Assembly (NCBI RefSeq): GCF_029983815.1
Contig: NZ_JASBYU010000001.1
Span: 1-64,000, forward strand
Source of the DNA: Lagierella sp.
GTDB taxonomy: Bacteria; Bacillota; Clostridia; Tissierellales; Peptoniphilaceae
Reading direction: 5' to 3'
Length of the DNA stretch: 64,000 nt
Below, one piece after another: positions 15,818 through 24,966 of the stretch. Under the pieces are notes generated by a model. That model was not told the origin of the DNA. It did not search any database and worked only from the letters and a program-made list of their open reading frames with translations. The translations under genes and the position numbers were made by a program. Position 1 is the stretch's first letter. Each line of letters opens with the position of its first letter.

Positions 15818-18162
15818 CTCCTATTTTGAAAATATACCAAAAATAAAATATAGATAATCCATAAAGCCCAAGTAAAACCAATCCGTAATTAGAAAAAAAT
15901 ATATTTCTCACATATTGAGTAGAATTATATGCCACAAAATAATCATCATAAAAATCCACATAGCCATTGCCCTTTGTATCTGTTCTTAGAACATTGATTC
16001 CGTTATTTTCAAGATAATCAATTATTTTTGGATCTGGATGATTATATGAATTATATTCTCCAACGGAAATTAAACTAACCATAGGCTTAACTTTATCAAT
16101 AAAAGTTTCTGTTGATGAGTATTTTGACCCATGATGTGAGATTTTTAAAATCTGGGATGCTATATCATCTTCTAAAATTTTCTTTTCTATCTCACTGCTA
16201 ATATCCCCTGTAAAGAGTAAATTATGTTTGCCAATTCCAACTTTTAGTACTAAAGAATTATCATTTTCTTCTTCCTTGTCCTGGGAGTTTAAAACCCTTA
16301 TAGACAAGCTATCATATACAAGCTTATCATCTTTGTGTAATTCTTCCAAGTTAATAGGTCCTTTAACATATTCATTTTTCAAAGTTTCATAGCTTTTTAC
16401 GTGGGAATATAATTTAGTATTTGGAAATTTAAATAGTATGTATTTTAAATTTCCAATATGATCTTGATCAAGATGAGATAGAAAGATCCCATCTAGAGCC
16501 TTAACTTTATTGTAATTCAAATTATCAATAATCACTTTGGAATTATCACCTTCTCCTACTTTACCTCCAGTATCTATTAAAAAGGATTTTTCATTATATT
16601 TCAGTAAAAAACAATCACCTTGACCGATGTCTAGCATCACTAGTTGTGCTTTCGGTTTAAAAACAGGTATTATGAAAGTTAAAGTAACAATGGTTAGCAA
16701 ATAAAAAATTAAGCCTTTATTATAATCTTTTATGATTTTATAGATGTGTTCTTTGTAATACACCAATAACATAAGGATTAGGATTATTGAAAAATATATC
16801 AAGATATCCATTAAAGTGAAGGTAATTTTAAAACTATTAAATCCTTTAGATGGTGACAATCCTAAAATCACATATTCTGAGAAGCTATAAATCCCCTCAA
16901 TCGAATTTTTAATTACCAATCCCAAAATCGGAACAAAACCTAAAAGTAAAAACACTATAAACAAATATGTAACCGCTGTAAGAATAGGGATTACAAATAG
17001 GTTCCCTAAGAAAATAAAAGGTGAGACCTCTTTAAAATAATAACTTTGAAGCGGAAATATCATAATACTTACTGATAGTATAATCCAAATCCTATTAATC
17101 AAACTAGAATCTTTTTCTTTATTATTCTTAAGTACCGGATAAAGCAATTCCATCCCTAAAACTGCAAGGAAGGACAGTTGAAATCCCAAATCAAAAATAC
17201 TACTTGGAAATAACACCAGTATTATTAAAGCAGATACAGAAATGGTCTTCTTGTTATCTTCTGGCTTATAAAGTAGATAGGCTAAAACCTCAATAGCTAA
17301 AAATAAAAAAGCTCTTAGGGATGAATAGGGAAAGTCAATTAATAGACAATAAAAGCCTACAAATAATACTCCTAAAATCTTCCTAGTACTCATAGATATT
17401 CCTATAAATTCAAGTATAGAGACCAAAAAGGAATAAATTATCATTATATGAAAACCACTAATTGCTAAAATATGAGAAATACCAAGATTTCTATAATCCT
17501 CTTTTATATTTTCATATATAATATTTCGTCCTGTGAAAGTTGAGTATAAAAATCTAGCAGTGTTTTCTTTAAAATCGCTAGTTTTATCCTTTATAAATTC
17601 ATCAAATTTTCTTTGTAAATTCAAAATAGTTGACTCATTTCTTCCTACAATAGACAATGAATCGACATATGAGTAACTTGTAAGGTCCTTGGCCAATAGA
17701 TAATTATAAAAATTAAAACCTCCGGGAATTTTTTTATTTTTTGGAATAAAAATCTTATTCTTAAATTTCACAATATCCCCAATTTTAGGTTCTAATTCAC
17801 CAAAGAAATAGCAATAGATATTCGGACCTTTGCTTTCGTTATCCAAAACCGTATCTTTTATATATAGAATAGTATACTCTTCTTTAGGTAATATTCTAGA
17901 TACCGTTCCACTAACATAAAAAAATTTATTATCCTGGCTATAATCAATTTGTGAATGAATATTTGTATATCTGTAAATCACGAGGATTCCAAGTACTATT
18001 CCTAGAGATAAAAATATATATCTGGATTTTAAAAATAAAAAAGCGAATAAAAACACAAAAAATAAAGGTATTAAAACCCCTAGATCCAATTGAAAAAAAT
18101 AATTTACAAAAATTAAAAATAGAACTATCATCAAAATTATAATTGAGTTGTATTTTTTCATA
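15780..18162 (-). CDS. comEC: DNA uptake channel protein ComEC/Rec2
   Basis: The protein of about 793 residues is the membrane channel for transforming DNA. Several N-terminal hydrophobic segments and an OB-like domain precede the Competence domain (from about residue 200, GISHILAISGFHIMI), further membrane segments, and a C-terminal metallo-beta-lactamase-like domain with MLDIGQGDCFLLKY, DTGGKVGEGD and LSHLDQDHIGN. It is full length. The ATG at 18162 follows GGAG with six-base spacing; TTG and ATG codons a few bases upstream are alternatives. With comEA and dprA in this window, most of the uptake and processing core is present. Confidence 0.94.
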
Positions 18163-18272
18163 TTCGACTCCATCAATTTTTATCATCTCAATTATAATAT
18201 AAAAATCAGATTTTACATAACAGCAAACAATTTCATATAATTTAAGGGTTTACAGGTCTAATATTTTTCAAT

Positions 18273-18301
18273 AAAAAAAGTGCCAGATTGACTCCGGCAC
18301 T
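18273..18301 (-). terminator. terminator of the gapA-pgk-tpiA-eno operon
   Basis: A 9-bp stem with one G-U (18279-18287 with 18293-18301) and a 5-base loop is followed on the minus strand by seven T. It starts eight bases after the eno stop. Confidence 0.92.
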
Positions 18302-18309
18302 CAAACATT

Positions 18310-19593
18310 TTATTTAATATTGTAGAAAGCATTTTTTCCTTCAAATATAGCTTCATCTTCTAAATAATCCTCTATTCTAAGAAGTTGATTGTATTTAGCT
18401 ATTCTGTCGGTTCTAGAAGCTGAACCAGTCTTAATTTGACCACTATTTACAGCTACAGCTAAATCTGCAATTGTACTATCTTCTGTCTCTCCAGATCTAT
18501 GGGATATAACACAAGTAAAACCATGTCTTTTTGCAAGTTCTATAGCATCTAGGGTTTCAGTGATTGTACCAATTTGATTCAATTTTATTAGTATTGAATT
18601 TGAAACTCCCATATCAATACCCTTTCGTAACCTTTCTACATTGGTAACGAATAGATCATCCCCAACTAGTTGAATCCTATTTCCTAACTTTTCAGTTAAC
18701 TTAACCCATCCATCCCAGTCATCTTCAGCAAGTCCATCTTCAATGGATATTATTGGGTATTTTTCAACTAATTTTTCATAATATTCTATCAATTCTTCTG
18801 TTGTTCTAACTATACCTTCACCTTTGAAATTGTATTTACCATCTTCATACATTTCTGTTGAAGCTACATCTAAAGCCAATAAAACATCTTCGCCTGGTTT
18901 ATATCCTGCTTTTTCAATAGCAGTAACTATCGTTTGTAAAGCTTCTTCATTGGAGGCTAAATTAGGAGCAAAACCACCTTCATCGCCTACAGCAGTATTT
19001 AGGCCCTTATCCTTAAGAACTTTCTTTAAAGAGTGAAATACTTCAGCTCCCATTCTCAAGGCCTCTTTGAAGGTTTCTGCACCAGCAGGCATTACCATAA
19101 ATTCTTGAATGTCTACATTATTGTCAGCGTGCTCTCCACCGTTGAGTATATTCATCATAGGTAATGGAAGAACCTTTGAGTTTACTCCACCCAAATATTC
19201 ATATAGGTGCAATCCCATCTCATCAGCAGCTGCCTTTGCAACTGCAATTGATACTCCTAAAATTGCATTAGCACCTAATTTTCCTTTATTTTCAGTACCG
19301 TCTAGTTCAATCATTAAATTGTCAATTCGAACTTGTTCTAATACTTCCTCGCCTATAATTTCTTCTGCAATGACTTGATTTACATTGTCAACAGCTGTTA
19401 AAACACCTTTACCTAGATATCTTGACTCATCATTATCACGAAGTTCTACAGCTTCATGGGCTCCAGTAGATGCACCAGATGGAACTATTGCTCTTCCTAT
19501 CCCGCCTGCTTCCGTCACAACTTCCACTTCCACTGTAGGATTTCCTCTAGAATCTAAGACTTCTCTTGCGTATATATCTATTATTCTACTCAT
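18310..19593 (-). CDS. eno: enolase
   Basis: The 427-residue enzyme interconverts 2-phosphoglycerate and phosphoenolpyruvate. The family motifs are intact: AREVLDSRGNPTVEVEV near the N-terminus, GGEHADNNVDIQEFMVMP, the metal-ligand regions ALDVASTE, SIEDGLAEDDW and LVGDDLFVTN, and LIKLNQIGTITET with SHRSGETEDS. The ATG at 19593 (MSRIIDIYARE) follows GGAGG; an in-frame upstream codon is rejected. It is 12 bases after tpiA. No phosphoglycerate mutase gene lies in this operon. Confidence 0.98.
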   Translation of the reverse strand: MSRIIDIYAREVLDSRGNPTVEVEVVTEAGGIGRAIVPSGASTGAHEAVELRDNDESRYLGKGVLTAVDNVNQVIAEEIIGEEVLEQVRIDNLMIELDGTENKGKLGANAILGVSIAVAKAAADEMGLHLYEYLGGVNSKVLPLPMMNILNGGEHADNNVDIQEFMVMPAGAETFKEALRMGAEVFHSLKKVLKDKGLNTAVGDEGGFAPNLASNEEALQTIVTAIEKAGYKPGEDVLLALDVASTEMYEDGKYNFKGEGIVRTTEELIEYYEKLVEKYPIISIEDGLAEDDWDGWVKLTEKLGNRIQLVGDDLFVTNVERLRKGIDMGVSNSILIKLNQIGTITETLDAIELAKRHGFTCVISHRSGETEDSTIADLAVAVNSGQIKTGSASRTDRIAKYNQLLRIEDYLEDEAIFEGKNAFYNIK

Positions 19594-19605
19594 TATTACC
19601 TCCAA

Positions 19606-20349
19606 TTAATAATTGATTAGTTGAATAAAACTATCTACTTTTAAGCTGGCTCCACCAATTAAGGTACCATCTATATTTTCTTTTTCCATTATATCTTTAA
19701 TATTTTCAGACTTAACAGAGCCACCATATAAAATCCTAATAGAACTTGCTAAATTTTCAGAATACATTTCTTTTAAAGTGCTTCTAATAAATGAACACAT
19801 TTGTTCTGCATCCTCAGGAGAAGCAGTTTTTCCTGTACCTATAGCCCATATTGGTTCATAAGCAATTACTAGGTTTTTCAGTTCATTTTCTTCAAGTGAT
19901 TCTAAGTCCTTCAATAATTGACTTTTAACCTTTTTTTCTTGAAGATTGGATTCCCTTTCTTCTAATGTTTCACCACAACATAAAATAGGGTTTAAACCAT
20001 TATTTAAAGCTGACTTTAATTTCTTATTTAAAAGTTCGTCACTTTCATTGAAAATCTCTCTTCTTTCAGAATGACCTAAGATAACATAGGATGTCAAATC
20101 TTTTAACATTAATGGAGATATTTCTCCAGTAAAAGCTCCTTTGTCTTCAAAATACATATTTTGAGAAGCAAGTTTTATATTGGTATCTTTTAAAAGTTCT
20201 TTTGCTTTGGATAAAGATGTAAAAGGCATTGCGATAATAGTTTCCACATCACCTGAAATTTCTTTTTCCTTCAATAAATTAATAAACTCTTCTGTCTGAG
20301 AAACTGTCATATTCATTTTCCAGTTTCCAGCGATTATGGGTTTTCTCAT
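19606..20349 (-). CDS. tpiA: triosephosphate isomerase
   Basis: The 247-residue TIM barrel is complete. Catalytic residues are in place: Lys in AGNWKMNM, His in VILGHSERREIF and Glu in VIAYEPIWAIGTGK, plus the phosphate-gripping YGGSV loop. It interconverts DHAP and GAP. Eight bases separate it from pgk. Confidence 0.98.
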   Translation of the reverse strand: MRKPIIAGNWKMNMTVSQTEEFINLLKEKEISGDVETIIAMPFTSLSKAKELLKDTNIKLASQNMYFEDKGAFTGEISPLMLKDLTSYVILGHSERREIFNESDELLNKKLKSALNNGLNPILCCGETLEERESNLQEKKVKSQLLKDLESLEENELKNLVIAYEPIWAIGTGKTASPEDAEQMCSFIRSTLKEMYSENLASSIRILYGGSVKSENIKDIMEKENIDGTLIGGASLKVDSFIQLINY

Positions 20350-20357
20350 AAATCCTC

Positions 20358-21551
20358 CTATTTGTCTGAAATGGCTGCTATTCCTGGCAATTCCTTTCCT
20401 TCCAAGAATTCTAAAGAGGCCCCTCCCCCTGTAGAAACATGAGTTACACTGTCCTTATAACCTGATTTTTCTATGGCAGAAGCTGAATCACCACCACCTA
20501 TAATTGTGATAGCATCAACCTTTGACAAAGCTTTTGCAATATCAAAAGTCCCTTTACTAAATTGTTCTATTTCAAAAACTCCCATTGGGCCGTTCCATAC
20601 AATAGTCTTAGACTTTTCAATCTCTTCTACAAAAACATCTATAGTTCTAGGTCCTATATCAAATGCGGAATCTTCTGGTGTAAATTCTTTTATTGAAATA
20701 ACTTTAGATGGAGAATCTTCAGTCATCTCATCCGCAACAATAGCGTCTATTGGTAAAAAGAACTTCACACCTTTTTCCATAGCTTTTTGTAGAAGTTGTT
20801 TAGCTAAATCCAACTTGTCGTTTTCTACAAGGGATTTACCAACTTCATATCCCTCTGCTTTAAGGAATGTCCATGCCATTCCCCCACCTACTAAGATTCC
20901 ATCAACTTTATTGATAAGGTTATCAATAACCCCAATCTTATCACTGACTTTAGCTCCACCTAATATTGCAATAAAAGGTCTCTTAGGATTTTCAAGTGCA
21001 TTGCCCATCACTTCAATTTCTTTTTCTACCAAAAATCCTATGGCAGATTCTAAATATTTTGAAACACCTACATTTGAGGAGTGAGCCCTGTGGGAAGTTC
21101 CAAATGCATCATTTACATAAAGATCAGCTAATGAAGCCAATTCTTTGGAAAATTCCTCACCATTCTTTGTTTCTTCAGATCTAAATCTGGTATTTTCCAG
21201 TAAAGCTATTTCTCCATTTTGTAATTCTGACCATTTCTTTTTAACATTTTCGTCTACAACTTTATCGGAATAAAGGAATTTTATATCTTTTCCTATTAAT
21301 TCAGATAATTTCTTTGCTACTGGTTCTAAAGAAAATTTCTTTTCAGGACCATTTTTAGGTCTTCCTAAATGGGACATAAGGATTACCTTAGCATTATGAT
21401 CTACAAGATATTTAATGGTCTCTAAAGAAGCTTTAATTCTTGTATCATCGGTTATTTCACCTTCTGAAGACATAGGTACATTGAAATCAACTCGAACTAA
21501 AACCTTCTTACCGTCTAAATTTAAATCTTTTAAAGTTTTTTTATTTAGCAT
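20358..21551 (-). CDS. pgk: phosphoglycerate kinase
   Basis: The 397-residue enzyme makes ATP from 1,3-bisphosphoglycerate. KVLVRVDFNVPM, the substrate basic patch MSHLGRPK, LENTRF and GTSHRAHSS are in the N-terminal domain; GGAKVSDKIGVI, WNGPMGVFE and GGGDSASAIEKSG are in the nucleotide domain. It lies 89 bases after gapA; the gap contains two hairpins. Confidence 0.98.
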   Translation of the reverse strand: MLNKKTLKDLNLDGKKVLVRVDFNVPMSSEGEITDDTRIKASLETIKYLVDHNAKVILMSHLGRPKNGPEKKFSLEPVAKKLSELIGKDIKFLYSDKVVDENVKKKWSELQNGEIALLENTRFRSEETKNGEEFSKELASLADLYVNDAFGTSHRAHSSNVGVSKYLESAIGFLVEKEIEVMGNALENPKRPFIAILGGAKVSDKIGVIDNLINKVDGILVGGGMAWTFLKAEGYEVGKSLVENDKLDLAKQLLQKAMEKGVKFFLPIDAIVADEMTEDSPSKVISIKEFTPEDSAFDIGPRTIDVFVEEIEKSKTIVWNGPMGVFEIEQFSKGTFDIAKALSKVDAITIIGGGDSASAIEKSGYKDSVTHVSTGGGASLEFLEGKELPGIAAISDK

Positions 21552-21573
21552 ATTATCACCTTTACTTTATTAG

Positions 21574-21592
21574 AGCCCGGACTTGCCGGGCT
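21574..21592 (-). other. GC-rich hairpin in the gapA-pgk gap
   Basis: AGCCCGG, five bases, CCGGGCT. No T run follows on the minus strand, so it is more likely a message-processing or stability element than a full terminator. Confidence 0.6.
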
Positions 21593-21604
21593 TAATTGTT
21601 ATCA

Positions 21605-21631
21605 ATTGGGTACTACAGTTTTAAACCCAAT
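21605..21631 (-). other. second hairpin in the gapA-pgk gap
   Basis: ATTGGGT and ACCCAAT, separated by 13 bases, directly after the gapA stop. Together with the hairpin at 21574 it may set different levels of gapA and pgk message. Confidence 0.5.
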
Positions 21632-21640
21632 CGATCATGT

Positions 21641-22645
21641 TTATTTATAGTTTTTTGCTACTAAAACCGCAAGGTCTACTACTCTTTGAGAGTAACCCCA
21701 TTCGTTGTCATACCAAGAAACAACTTTTACAAAATTGTCATCAATTATTGTTGTCAATTCAGAATCGAAAATGGAAGCTCTTGGATCCTTTTGATAGTCT
21801 ATTGAAACTAGAGGCTCGTCAGAATATCCTAAAATACCCTTTAAATCACCTTCTGAAGCTTTCTTCATAGCTTCATTTATTTCTTCTTTTGTTACATTCT
21901 TTTCCAATTCAAAAGTTACATCTACAAGTGAAACAGTAGGAACAGGTACCCTTACAGCATATCCACTCAATTTACCTTCTAAGTGAGGTAGCACAAGAGC
22001 TACTGCCTTTGCAGCACCAGTTGTAGTAGGAACCATACTCAATGCCGCTGCCCTTGCTCTTCTCAAATCTCTATGCTTGTTATCATGTATATTTTGATCT
22101 CCTGTATAAGCATGAATTGTAGTCATTAATCCTCTTTTGATTCCAAAGTTTTCGTCAATAACTTTTGTTACAGGTGCCAAACAGTTAGTAGTACAAGATG
22201 CATTAGAAATTATATGATCTTCATCAGGATTATAAGTATCGCAGTTAACCCCCATAACGATTGTTTTAATTCCCTTACCTGGAGCAGTTAAAATAACTTT
22301 TTTTGCACCAGCTTCGATATGTTTTCCAAGACTTTCAGCATCCTTAAAGGCTCCAGTTGAATCAATAACCAATTCAACTCCCAATTCTTTCCATGGAAGA
22401 TTTGCAGGATCTCTATCATTTACTATTTTGACTACTTTGTCATTTATAACAAAGGAGTCATCCTTAACTTCTATAGTTCCATCAAATTTTCCATAAAGGG
22501 AATCATACTTAAAAAGATGAGCCATAGTATGAATATCAGAACTAAAGTTAATTGCTACTAATTCTAGATTCTCTTCATTTCTTTCAAATAATTGTCTAAC
22601 AACATCTCTTCCTATTCTACCAAAACCATTTACAGCTACTTTCAT
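21641..22645 (-). CDS. gap: glyceraldehyde-3-phosphate dehydrogenase
   Basis: The 334-residue dehydrogenase is complete: Rossmann motif VAVNGFGRIGRDVV (residues 3-16), catalytic cysteine in SNASCTTNCLAP, PTTTGAAKAV, and WYDNEWGYSQRVVDL. The residue after VAIN is Phe34, where NAD-specific enzymes have Asp binding the adenine ribose; this and NDRDPANLPW resemble NADP-using GapB proteins. The operon context (first gene of gap-pgk-tpiA-eno) favours the glycolytic direction. AGGAGG precedes the ATG. Confidence 0.97.
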   Translation of the reverse strand: MKVAVNGFGRIGRDVVRQLFERNEENLELVAINFSSDIHTMAHLFKYDSLYGKFDGTIEVKDDSFVINDKVVKIVNDRDPANLPWKELGVELVIDSTGAFKDAESLGKHIEAGAKKVILTAPGKGIKTIVMGVNCDTYNPDEDHIISNASCTTNCLAPVTKVIDENFGIKRGLMTTIHAYTGDQNIHDNKHRDLRRARAAALSMVPTTTGAAKAVALVLPHLEGKLSGYAVRVPVPTVSLVDVTFELEKNVTKEEINEAMKKASEGDLKGILGYSDEPLVSIDYQKDPRASIFDSELTTIIDDNFVKVVSWYDNEWGYSQRVVDLAVLVAKNYK

Positions 22646-22673
22646 TAAATTCCTCCTAAGTTTTATTTGAATT

Positions 22674-22704
22674 CATCAACCGTCACTAAATTTAACGTTT
22701 GATG
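22674..22704. promoter_or_regulatory. inverted repeat in the gapA leader, possible operator
   Basis: CATCAACCGT (22674-22683) and ACGTTTGATG (22695-22704) match in nine of ten positions around an 11-base spacer. It lies about 30 bases before the gapA ATG. It could bind a glycolytic regulator or fold in the mRNA; no cggR-like gene is adjacent. Confidence 0.35.
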
Positions 22705-22912
22705 GATTGATTACATGTAGATTGCCATTAATATTACTTATCTAGAAAAGAATTTTCAGATGAATATAAGTACACTATCAACTAACATGTAACTTATACC
22801 CAAAAACGGAAATTTATCACTATAACTTTAATACAATGTCATAAAATAAACCGTTATTGTATAAATCACAAAAATTCTACGACTCTAGACAAATAAAATT
22901 TCTAAAATGTTA

Positions 22913-22935
22913 TAAAAAATCAACTAATTATAGTT
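22913..22935 (-). terminator. weak terminator after trmL
   Basis: A short stem AACTA / TAGTT with a four-base loop is followed on the minus strand by GATTTTTT. It is the only candidate end for the nfo-nth-trmL transcript. Confidence 0.45.
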
Positions 22936-22963
22936 TATTATAATCTTCAAAACTTGGCAAATC

Positions 22964-23428
22964 CTATTCTAAATCGAAAAAATCCCCTTGCCTTAACGCT
23001 TCATATAGGATAATCGAAACAGAATTCGACAAGTTTAGAGACCTTTTTAACTTACTAGTCATAGGAATCTTGATACATCTATCCGGATTCAAATTTAAAA
23101 TAGATTCCGGTATACCTTTAGATTCTTTTCCAAACATGATGAAATCACCATCTTTAAACTCAACATCAGTATAATATTTACTGGCTTTTGTTGTAGCATA
23201 GTATATGTTGATATTGGGATTCTTTCTTAAAAAGTCCTCATAATCATCATAAATAACTAAGTCAACATCCTTCCAATAATCTAAACCAGTTCTTCGTAAA
23301 GTTTTATCATCCATATTGAATTTAAAGGGTCTAATTAAATGTAATTTAGACTCGGTTAAATAACAAGTTCTTCCAATGTTTCCTGTATTTGTTGGCTTTT
23401 CAGGTTCTAACAATACTATATTATACAT
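22964..23428 (-). CDS. trmL: tRNA (cytidine/uridine-34 2'-O) methyltransferase TrmL
   Basis: The 154-residue SPOUT enzyme methylates the wobble base of leucine tRNAs. It shows the compact TrmL signatures: NIVLLEPEKPTNTGNIGRTC at the N-terminus, FGKESKGIPESIL, and the knot motif IPMTSKLKRSLNLSNSVSI (in part). It overlaps nth by eight bases. Confidence 0.92.
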   Translation of the reverse strand: MYNIVLLEPEKPTNTGNIGRTCYLTESKLHLIRPFKFNMDDKTLRRTGLDYWKDVDLVIYDDYEDFLRKNPNINIYYATTKASKYYTDVEFKDGDFIMFGKESKGIPESILNLNPDRCIKIPMTSKLKRSLNLSNSVSIILYEALRQGDFFDLE

Positions 23429-24074
23429 TTTTAACCTCTTTTTTGTAATATAGGCAATAAGAATTTACAGGACAAGAACTACAAAGTGGTTTTCGAGCCT
23501 TGCAAATTCTCCTACCATGAAAAATTAATACATGATGACTTTTGCTCCATCTATCTTTATCTATTCTTCTGCGAAGTTGTCTTTCCGTCTCTTTAACATC
23601 TGTTGCATTTGCGATACCTATTCTATTAGAAACCCTGAATACATGGGTGTCTACTGCAATAGAAGGCACATTAAAAGCATTGGACAATACTACATTGGCA
23701 GTCTTTCTTCCTACTCCTGGAAGTTGTACAAGCTCTTTCATAGTATTTGGAACTTTTGAATTGTATTCCTCTACAAGTATTTTACTCGTTAACAAAATAT
23801 TTTTGCTCTTTGTATTATAAAAACCACAACTTTTAATAAATTTACCCAGTTGTTCTTCTGATAGTTCCAACATTTTTTCAGGAGTATTATGTTCTTTAAA
23901 CAATTCCGCTGTCGTAAGATTTACCCTAACGTCGGTGCATTGAGCTGAAAGTATCGTTGCTACTAATAGTTCAAAGGGTGAACTATAATTAAGTTCTGCC
24001 TTTGCATCTGGGAAAGTTTCTTCTAAAATATCTAAAACATTAGAAATTTCAGAAATTTTTAAATGTTTACTCAT
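23421..24074 (-). CDS. nth: endonuclease III
   Basis: The 217-residue base-excision glycosylase/AP lyase removes oxidised pyrimidines. The helix-hairpin-helix with catalytic lysine is LPGVGRKTANVVL and the catalytic Asp is in AVDTHVFRVSNRIG. The four-cysteine iron-sulphur motif C-x6-C-x2-C-x5-C is intact at the C-terminus (CKARKPLCSSCPVNSYC). It overlaps nfo by eight bases; the two repair enzymes act in the same pathway. Confidence 0.97.
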   Translation of the reverse strand: MSKHLKISEISNVLDILEETFPDAKAELNYSSPFELLVATILSAQCTDVRVNLTTAELFKEHNTPEKMLELSEEQLGKFIKSCGFYNTKSKNILLTSKILVEEYNSKVPNTMKELVQLPGVGRKTANVVLSNAFNVPSIAVDTHVFRVSNRIGIANATDVKETERQLRRRIDKDRWSKSHHVLIFHGRRICKARKPLCSSCPVNSYCLYYKKEVKNV

Positions 24075-24894
24075 TTTTTAAGTCCTTTAAAATCTTTATT
24101 TCTTCTCTATATCCTTCTATATCATTGGGAGTCTCAAGGATAAAGGGAATATTTGTAAATCTTTCATCGTTTATAAATTTATGAAAGGTGTCAAATCCTA
24201 AATTCCCCTCGCCAATAATACAATGTCTATCTTTTTTTGAACCAAGCTCTTTTAAAGTATCATTTATGTGAATTACCTTTAACTTATCAATTCCAATTAC
24301 CTTATCAAAGGTCTCAAAAACTTCTTCATAATTATTTTTGATATCATATCCAGCACTATACATATGGCATGTGTCAAGACAGACACCTACATTGGAATAT
24401 TCAATATTATCGATGAGATATGATAGCTCCTCAAACTTGCTTCCAATTTCTGTACCCATTCCAGACATGGTCTCCAAGCATAAATAAAAATCGTATTTAT
24501 CACTGAGAACTTCATTTAGTCCTTTGACGATTAACTTCAATCCTTTCTCAATTCCTTGACCCACATGATTTCCTGGATGTAGTACATATTTATCAACGCC
24601 TAGAAGATTCAATCTTTCAAAATCTTTTCTTAATATATCCTGTCCGTTTTCAATAACATGATTCTTATTAGAAGCCAAATTGATAATATAAGGTGCATGA
24701 CTGACTAGTGTTTTAAAATTATACTGATTTCTCAAAGCCTGAAATTCATCAATTTCTTTATCTGAAATATCCCTTCGTCCATTTCCCCTTGGATTACTTG
24801 GAAAAAATTGAAAGGTAGTAGCTCCTATACCCTTTGCACTTAACAATGCAGCAGGATATCCTTTACTTGTTGAAACGTGAAAACCTATTTTCAT
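24067..24894 (-). CDS. nfo: endonuclease IV (AP endonuclease)
   Basis: The 275-residue zinc TIM-barrel enzyme cleaves abasic sites. Metal-binding regions are intact: SHAPYIINLAS, VLHPGNHVG, LETMSG, VCLDTCHMYSAGYD, VIHINDT, DRHCIIGEGNLG and ILETPND. The ATG at 24894 (MKIGFHVST) follows GAGGTGG; an upstream in-frame codon is rejected. First gene of nfo-nth-trmL, divergent from rodA. Confidence 0.97.
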   Translation of the reverse strand: MKIGFHVSTSKGYPAALLSAKGIGATTFQFFPSNPRGNGRRDISDKEIDEFQALRNQYNFKTLVSHAPYIINLASNKNHVIENGQDILRKDFERLNLLGVDKYVLHPGNHVGQGIEKGLKLIVKGLNEVLSDKYDFYLCLETMSGMGTEIGSKFEELSYLIDNIEYSNVGVCLDTCHMYSAGYDIKNNYEEVFETFDKVIGIDKLKVIHINDTLKELGSKKDRHCIIGEGNLGFDTFHKFINDERFTNIPFILETPNDIEGYREEIKILKDLKNE

Positions 24895-24910
24895 AATCCA
24901 CCTCATTGAT

Positions 24911-24919
24911 ATTATAGCA
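24911..24919 (-). promoter_or_regulatory. extended -10 promoter of nfo-nth-trmL
   Basis: On the minus strand TGCTATAAT: TGn and a perfect TATAAT, about 17 bases before the nfo ATG. No -35 match is obvious. Confidence 0.6.
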
Positions 24920-24941
24920 TAAACATAAATTGTAAATTCTG

Positions 24942-24950
24942 TGGTATAAT
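24942..24950 (+). promoter_or_regulatory. extended -10 promoter of rodA
   Basis: TGGTATAAT gives TGn plus a perfect TATAAT at 24945-24950, about 16 bases before the rodA ATG. The two divergent -10 elements for nfo and rodA are only about 30 bases apart. Confidence 0.6.
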
Positions 24951-24966
24951 TACACCAGGTGATTTC

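Larger units (their letters stand above)
22646..22963 (-). other. gapA upstream region
   Basis: A 318-base AT-rich region between trmL and gapA on the minus strand. It holds a weak trmL terminator at its upstream end and an inverted repeat at 22674-22704. It should hold the glycolytic promoter, but no -35/-10 pair stands out. No ORF or known riboswitch is visible. Confidence 0.4.

Noticed and set aside
20473..21084. A 203-codon plus-strand open frame
   Set aside because: It lies entirely antisense to pgk, follows its codon phase, has no ribosome site and no recognisable domain; it is a shadow of the real gene.
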